NCBI GenBank assembly: GCA_964023275.1
Contig: OZ029916.1
Location: 16,880,150 to 16,944,149 of the forward strand
Source: Norana najaformis
Lineage: Eukaryota > Annelida > Clitellata > Crassiclitellata > Hormogastridae
Direction of reading: 5' to 3'
DNA: 64,000 nt
Shown in pieces: positions 27,701 to 36,700 of the stretch. The notes under the pieces were generated by a model that was not told the DNA's origin, did no database searches, and saw only the letters and a program-made list of their open reading frames with translations. Made by a program: the position numbers and the translations under genes. Within the stretch, counting starts at the first letter, position 1. Each line of letters opens with the position of its first letter.

Positions 27701-30700
27701 CAGCCTCAATCCCATCTGGAGTGAACTCTTTATGTTTCAGGTTGGTATTGTAAACTGTCGTATTTGACAAAAACATACATATTATTATTTTATGGGGAAA
27801 CATCTTCACTGCTGCAAGGAAGTTAGAGCCAGAGTGACTCTGAGGGGTATTTTTGTAATAATGCTGTAGAAAGATTTCTTGAGTATTTACTTTAAGAAAC
27901 ACAGAGCTGTAAAACATCTTACTTTGAAGCTGTTATCCTTTTTCAAAGAAGACATTCATTCATTCAAAAATCTATTAGTTACGGGAAAAAATATAATCAA
28001 AAGTAGGCTATTCTAAAATTAATTCTTGTAGCATATAACGCTTTGAATACTTTTCTGCTTCAGATATTGTTTCACGAACTTGCTTTTCTTCGGTTTATTG
28101 TCACTGATGTTTCAACTGGACAGGCTACAGCTCAGCGTGTGATTCCACTGCGAAGTCTTAGGCCAGGTAAAACAAAATGGCATACAGTGTGACACACCTT
28201 AAAGGCCCATCTGATCTTTTCTGTAACATAGGTACACCATCTACGAATTTACGAATTTACTGTAACATAGGTAAAGTGATTAATTTATACTGGTAATGAT
28301 GGAACAAAACAGTGAAACGTGCATAAGAAAATCAAATTTGATCTGATCTATTGATGAGAGCATGACCAACCGGTGCCATGATGTCTGTTATCTGTCCCAC
28401 TCCCTAGGATAACCATTCTGGCCAGATGTGCCATCTTCAGTTTGTGCTCTTTCACAAGGTTCTCCATTGTTCAGATCTTTAAGTGGTCTCTCATCTTTAC
28501 TGTCCTGAGAACTAGGATAGTTCTTAGCAAGGGAGCATTGTTTGCATTGCAGGCCCTGGTTTTTGGAAATTTTTGCCAGCACATATATGTTGTTTTAGTT
28601 GCACATTTTATGTGAGCTTGTTAAATCACTGCAAAACACCAACATACATATGGTCTTCATGGACTGCTCTGCTGCATTTTGCCCAGACTGATTCTTGCTG
28701 TTGGCTAGAGGCGTTTCCAGATTTAGATGACATTAGGTGAAATATATAATATCATGTGTTTATGATGTTACAGTGAGAGATGCTCTTGCTTCCAATAATG
28801 TGTGTAGGGTATCGTCATGTGCCACTGAGGAGCATGGGAAATCAGCCGCTGGAGTTGTCGACTCTTTTTGTATATTTCCACATCGATGATGAACCTTGTA
28901 CCGAGCCTTTGCCATCTCCTGTCAGCCTGCATCAGAATGAAGACAGGCCTGACTCCAAGAAAGCCCTTAGAGCCATTCTGTCAAAAACAAAAGATGACTC
29001 AATGAAAATCGAAAAAGAGGTGCCTTGACGTTTAGATGAAATTGTTGTCATAACTTTCTCTATGGATCTTGATTCAGAACCATAACTAATCTGTTCTCTG
29101 CCTTGATGAAGCATTTGTGACTAACCTAGTTCTTTTGACTTCATGCGGCTTTCAAGCCCCATGAAGTCAAAAGAACTAGGTTTTCGGATTTTATGCTTAC
29201 TGATTTTCATTTCCTTGCTTTTCATGTGCACTTTAGCAGGGTTGTTTACAGAGGCTGATCTTTGAATTGCAGTGTATGCTGATAGGTGACAATAGATGCT
29301 GACTGAGGAAAGTAGTTGCCAACATATAGCAATAAATGTCTGCAGATAGCTACAGTAAGTAAGTAGTAAGTAATACATTTGTTAACATGCCATGTGTCCA
29401 TTGGCTGAGCGAGGAATCGTAGGCGTGGATGAATCACTTTGGTCAGACAACAAAAGCAAGACGGTACAAATAGGTCTTAAGCCGCTTTACAAAAATCTCT
29501 AACGAGATGTTGTTGTGAGTAATGAAAACAGGAAGACTGTTCCAGATGACTGGTGCAGAATTGCTGATCCCCTTCTGGAGAATTCAGACCGTTAGTCTCG
29601 GATGCCAGGAAGAGACAAGTGGTTTTCTATATCAGTAGATAACAGTAGATCCTTATAGCTAGCAATAGATTGTAATCATAATCATAATCCCAAGATTTCT
29701 ACAGCACCCAAGGAAAACCACATCATGGGGACCAGCTTATTCACATCTGCTCAGTCAAAACAGAATTGATAGGCAAAAGTGTTTGGTCCAAGGTCAAGAT
29801 CAAGACTCAGGCAGAGAGACAGCGTGGCAGCTACGGTGGGTGATGTTTGGGATTGGAGTGGAAAGAGAGATAAGAGGAAGAGAGGGAGTCAGGATAGATA
29901 GGATCTGTGAAAGAGGAATGTTTTCAGTTTTGAGTGAAAGACATCGTTATTTGCATCATATACTATTAGATAACAGATAGGAACTGATTGATGCATGTAT
30001 GTATGTAGCAATGGATGCTGATAGCGCTGTTGTGATGTTTTGTGGAGGTGCTATATAAAATAGCCTTATTCATACACACATGTGTATTTGGATTCATTAG
30101 GTAGCAGGCTGTCAGAAGTCAAATACTGAATGTGCAAAATTGTTATTTTGTGCTGTTGCCTAAAAACGTTTTTGTCTTTGCTGTACATGTAAATTTTTTA
30201 AATTAGTCTTCTGCAGATTTTACGTAGCTGTGGATGAGGTTCAGGCCTTTGTTGTCATCATTCATCAACAGCCATGATATACTGGTATACGGAAGAGTCA
30301 TACTAATATACATTGGTTCCCAGGGGTGCTACTTGTGTCATATGTAGCCAACAGATAGTAGTAGGTCCTGATAGAATGCAACCTATGCAGATAGATAGTA
30401 TTAGGAGCCAATAGAGAGGAATATGTCCTGGGGCTAAGGAACTGATTGAATTCTTTGAGATATGTTGAACTTTTGTTTTAGACCACGTTTGGAAGTTCTG
30501 GTAACCTGAGCTTAAAACGGCGTTTGTGTTTCGTTAACATCTCAACCAGTGATGAATATGTCATTCTGAAAATCTTGCCAGATAGTTCAGCCAGTGATGT
30601 CATTCAGCAGGTGAGATCTATCATGTATCTTTTCTAAGACAATGAAGGTTATTATCTATCTACTCTGATATGATAGAAAAACTCTTTTAACACCACCGAA

Positions 30701-33700
30701 TGGTTTTAGCGACTGGTTACATAATTACAAGGATTTACAAGAATTAGTTTTCATAGCGACCAGTTACATACCCTAATTAATTCCATTATAATTGTCTTTT
30801 GTCAAATAATGGACTGTCATTCTGCTTTGTACATGCATTTACTTTTTATCCCTTTGGTGCCAAGTCACTATGTTAAAGGCGCCTTTTTAATTACAGTCAT
30901 TATTTTAATGTAACAGAATACTTAAATAAATGAATAACTTATTTGAACTGAGTGAAATTGCTACAAGTGCATTAGGCTTTCCCTTTTGTGGTACCTGCAG
31001 AATGGGGGCAAGGTAAACGTGGCAATAAAATCTGTTATACTGATTCTAATTGGCTGTGGACAGCATTTACTTGTTAATTTCACAAAGCAACTGTTTGATG
31101 TGGGTTTTAATTTAAGTGAATGTGCTTTAGTTTGGCAGATTTTTTATTGATTTGCATGAACAATGATGGCTGGTGGTTGACTGCTAACATGTCTGCCTGT
31201 TGCCACTGTGTACTTTAAGCCCACGAGGACAACTTGTCCAGTTGTTGATTTCTGTTAGATTTGGGCTTCAGTCAAAAGGTCATTCTACCATAGCACCATA
31301 TGTCTCTGAGGATTACTTAGAATAGAGACATGTAAGAAACATTAACTTAGTTAAGCCAAAATTAACAAAATTCATGGGCCAACTTTGCAATTGTTTGGTT
31401 GACTAGCTAACTGATTTATCTTTGGGTGATATTTGATTGATGCAGGTCTACTGATTAGCTGGATAGTTCTGCAAATCCATTAATTTTGCTGCATTATAGG
31501 TTGGATGACTGACTGATTTTCAAGTTCTTTATCAATCTGGTGATTGGGTGATTTTCGGCTATTTGTTGACTGATTTAACAATTAAATGATATGGTATTTG
31601 TCCAGTTTCTAATAAGGATTTTAATAAACAATTGATTCAGATTGATTTGCTGATTAATTGATTTGTTAAATGAACAGTTCAGTTATTGGGTGGCCAATCA
31701 TAATGATAGACATTGTGTCCATGTAGGTGTTGGTGCAGCTTGGCCGAGCAGAAGAGAAGAGCGACAGCTACGTGCTGGTGGAGGATGTTCAGAGAAGCTG
31801 GGAAACAGAGAAGGGAAGTGGGTCACAAAGAGTCATTGGCTTGGATGAGAAAGTCTGGCTTGTGCAGAGTAGATGGAGAGGCACAGGCCGATTCATTCTA
31901 CAAAAGAACAGCAATGTAAGACTTCAGCCTCTCAGAGTTAGGGATCTGAAATGACACATCATATTGTACCTTCTAGTGAGGGAAAAGCAAGAGAGGGCAC
32001 TAAAGATTTTGTCATTATAGGGTTGCAGTTCTTTTGTTATAGGAACTTTTGCCTGACTTGGGGTACAGTAGCAAACATTCACAGACTGACCACCTCTCCT
32101 TGCTAGTTATGTTGCAAGCAAGAAAATCTAAGTTTGCAGGTGGTCGTCAAAAGCCACATAATGACTACTGTGAACTCAATCACCATTTGTCGTTTGTTTC
32201 CTAGACTCATTTTGTGCATTGCTGTTATGACCTCTTTGTTTGAAGCAGAAATAAACAGTGAATGAATGAATGTGTAAGTAAATATATGTGACCCTGTCTG
32301 AGAAAAGCCTCATGAAGTAAAAAACTCAAAATTGGGTTTGATACTGTACTGAATTAGCCTGGAATTGCTGAATAATTAGGCAAAAATTACGTGCTTCTAT
32401 CACAAATGGTAAAAAACTTACAATTGGAAATTACAAATATTTTAAAGGTGTAGGTCTCTTTGAGGTTACTTTTGAGAAATCATGAGTTAAAGTTTGCCAT
32501 AAGCATGTATGACCCAGCCTAAGTCACTGTGGTTAGGGGTTTCAAATGTTTATGAGTATAGTAAATTGGAGTGTGTGTAATTGCCTCCTGAGCCTACCAT
32601 CATTGAAATCTCCACGAAAAAACTGGTTTCAGACTGTTTTTTTACATTGTTGCATGATCTTGTATTATATTTCTGTATATGCAGTGTTGTTGTAAAGTTT
32701 GGGCATTTGTTTTGCCCTAATAAAGATTACTTACTTACTTACGAAATATTTGACTTCATCATTTGCATAATAAGCAATGCACATGCTTCAAATTAGGGCA
32801 CCAAGATGCATATTGAATTAAGTTTTAATGCAGTGCATCATAATAAAATTGAAAATAAAATACTTAGAGGGTAAGGACTTAAGTTTTTTAGCTAACTAAA
32901 AAGGAATATAAATGTGCGAAGAACTAATTTTGACCAGTTTTATGCCTTCACGCCTTCTGAATGTGTTTCCTATGAATAAACTTTTCCAACTTTGTCAGGG
33001 TTTTCAGGCATGGTCACATATATTACAGATGCATACGATTATAAAAGTATTTGTGTTATTATGCAAATTAATATCCTTAGGTGTGTAAATTACAAATGTA
33101 TACGTATATCAAGGTGTTTGTGTTATTATGCAAATTAATTTCCTCAGGTGTGTAACTACACCTTAGCTTGTCAAAACCTAAGAATTTTTTCTTGTAAACT
33201 TATAAACTAGTTCCCGGAGCAATACTCTTTCATTGTCTTTGTGCTGTGATCTCCTATGATTCAGTTTTACTTGTATCTTATTTTAATAGAACAGATTTAC
33301 TTTTCTGGCACAGAGACACGAAGGCTCACTGTTGTCCGAGTCAGGATCTGACTGTGACCCTCAGTCATTCCTCGTCTGCATTCACAGTGCAGTTCCAGGC
33401 ATTCCATACACCATTCTCCAAGTCCCAGTATCCAGTTGTGCTCAAGATGTTATTGTGCAGGTATGACTGGCTCAGTGGGTCAGGGCATCACAGTTCATCA
33501 CGATTCATTTGGGTCACTGGAGTTAGAGATTTATCGTCACTGTAAAAGTTGAATTTTTATTATATTGTGATTTTTCTTTAGCTGTAAGTCTCAAAAGACT
33601 GAAATTAACTTCAGTTAATTTAAGCATTGTTTTCATTCATCTGAATTCTTGCAATTACGTCACTTATGAATAATAATAGTTCATCCTAACTGTGAATTGA

Positions 33701-36700
33701 ATCACCGGTGAAAAGCAGTTTATTGTAGCTGGCAGAGTTGAATTTTGTCAAACATTATACCTATTGGAATTGAATCAAAAGAAAAAGCACAGCAAAGTAG
33801 TTTGCCAGGGATATAAGAGGCAGCCCAGTTGTAGCAGGCTTCAGCCTTTATGCAGCTTCAAGCTACTGAGTGACTAAAGTGTTTTATTAATGTTGTGAAA
33901 TGAGTTTTAGAATATTTACCTTATCATAAATCTTCAGCTATGTTGTAAATATTTTTTATGAAATAAGAAATTTTGTAATTTCTAGGCTCTTGGTGAGATA
34001 TGCCGATCTCACGATGCTTACAGTTACGCTCTCAGTGAGGAGATACATCCACCTGCTTCAGCAGCTGGTTCCTCTGATCCCACCGATGCCCTGGAAAGGG
34101 CTCCAATATCTAGACGAATCCTTGGTGATGACGAAAGCGTTCTGCTGGCACAGATTGCTTGGAAGGATAACTGTGGAAAATTTGTCCTCATGGAAAGGCA
34201 CAAAGCAAATGAGGTGAAAACAGTCATTCCCTTTCCTCTTGAATGAAATGAGTGTTGTCAGGGTATAATTAACTGTCCTAACTTGGATTCAGCTTAAAGA
34301 TTCTAAGTTCTGACCTATCAATTTTAAAGTTTATGAGTACGTATCGATTGTGTAGAGGACAAACATTATGATGTCCAAATTCAACACTGTCAAGAAAACT
34401 GAAGTTTGACTTTCAAATGCATCCAAAAAATTTAACAGTTAAAGTTTCTTACTTTTCTCTGTAAACAGGTCTTCAAATTATAAACAGGTCTTCAAATTAT
34501 TTGGAGCACTTTTATAGTATGACATTGGAATAATATAAAATGAAGCAAAGTTATTGGAGAGGGTGGTTTAACCTGGACATACAATATACGTAAGAGTTGA
34601 AAAATGGACGATTCATCGATCAGCCAATGGACACGTGGCATGTTAGCAAATGTCTTACTTACTTACTTACTTAATGGACACGTAATATTTGTTCTTCCTG
34701 CATCTATTCATTCTTTTGTCATTTCTGTCTCAACTTAAGACTTTCCTTTTCCACTTGGCTTATCCCTCATAGGCTGCCTCTCTGTTTCAGCAGACTGACT
34801 TTCTGGATGTTAACCTGACTGCAGCATGATTTTGGTGTGCCATTGGTTGATGCCTTGTGCATTATGTCTCTTTTCCTTTGTTGGTCTTCAGTTGCAAAAT
34901 ATAAAAATTACAAATTACAGACGTTAGCTACATATTCAGTTTCTGTTTCTGTTGAAGAAATGGACAGGTAACATAAACTACACATTCAGTTTGTGTTTCA
35001 GTCAAGACATATTATTGCATTTTAGAGTTTAGAAATATACAATAAAAGACACCTTTCTGACAGAAAGTCTGGCATTGTTGATTGTTACCAAGTCTCATTT
35101 TTGCATGAGTTATTTCATTTGCATCTGGCTTTGGAAGGCAATCTTGGGTTTTTCATTTGCAAGGTGGATTCTGGTAAAATGCAACATGTTCTTGTAGAAA
35201 GCTGAACTCAGAAGTGATGGCAGATCTGCATCAAAATTAGCTCCTGCTTCAGTGCAACCACTTACAGCATGTCAATCCATTTCATATGGTGATAAATCCT
35301 CAGCAGATTCACCCGCTCGTTTCTCGTGAAGTTCCACTATTGTTGAAACACGTGCTTTTAACAGTCTGCTATATGTTTGTTTATGTCAAAGCATGTGCTT
35401 CTAGACTGATGTATGATTTTTGTTTCTGTTCTGCACTGCCACTATGTCCAGGCTATGGAATAATAACCAAGTCACCCTTGTGCTAAGGACATTTTTTGCC
35501 TCGTGGTCTTTTGCATCTTGCTGTAATAGATCTACAGCTGCTCTTGATATACAGGTTATTTATCTTAAGTGTGGTCTACGTGTTCTTTCTGACTAACATC
35601 TCTTAGGCACTGTATTTCGTTTCTATCATGATCTGTTTTCATTTCTTCAGCGTTGGCTGCATGTTTTTCATCAGTCTTCTGGTCTTTTTCTCATGCTGCT
35701 GCTTCTATTTGTACTATATGGACTGTGTAACTTTGTCCAGGTCTGTGTTTCCTTCCTTACCAATATCTGCTTAGTGCAGTATTTCTTTGCTTTTATGGTT
35801 AGTTTTTATTTCTTCAGCATTGGCTGTTCTTCATCTATCCCCAGGTCTCTTTCGGCTTGCAGGCCTATAACTCCTTCCTTTTCAGGCTCCCCTTGTGCTG
35901 TATTTCCATGATGTTATGGCCTGGCCTGTATTAAGCTCTTTGTTAGCATTTGCTTCCTGTTCTTTATCTCCATGGTTAATGTCTCATGGTTCATTACTCT
36001 TTCCCTGTTTGTGTCTCTTTTCCTTTGTTGGTCTCAGCCTAATTCTGGACTTGTTCCAGATATCCTGCTACAAAAACAACAGTAATATAGTAATTTATGA
36101 ACAAGTAGTCCTCAAAGTTAGAAATCAGCTAATTTGGAGACTTCAAGATTCAAAAAGGCAGAGGGGCCAGAAGGCACGTTATAGTGAATAAGCAAGATGA
36201 AAAAATCTCCATCGATGTCACCAAGCAATTGTGGTTTAAAGTTTACTTTAGGTCCCTTTACAGTTACCATTTCCAGTAACACTTGACCTGCACATTGCAC
36301 GTAGCTGTCAATTGTGCTGCTTGTGGCTGCAGTCAGCGAATAATTATGCATAACCTTAGCAGTACTTATGTACAAGCACCCTTTTTTGGCCTTGGCAATG
36401 CTATGGTGCTAAATAAATCGTCATTATTATTATTATTAACAAGGCAAGCAATCAACCAATCGGCCAGTGTGTTAAACTCCTAAGAACCTCAGTGACATTC
36501 CACCACATAAAACAATGGCCTAATAAGGATTTATGAATGACTGACTGAGTCAGTCTGACCCATTGTGGTCTCCAACTGAACTAGCTGAACGATGGTAATT
36601 ACTGTAGTCTGGTCAGTACTTGTTCTCACTTATGTTTCGTATTCACATGGTCTGGTCTTGAAACCAGGACTCAGACAGCAGTGCTGGTGGCTCTGTCATG

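Noticed and set aside
32280-32530. A TIR element starting TGTGACCCTGTCTGAG
   Set aside because: The right side (TATGACCCAGCCTAAG) is a direct rather than an inverted match, and no target duplication was seen.
33246-33545. 99-codon ORF spanning PLCE1 exon 30
   Set aside because: It is in a different frame from the RA2 coding frame and crosses both splice sites.
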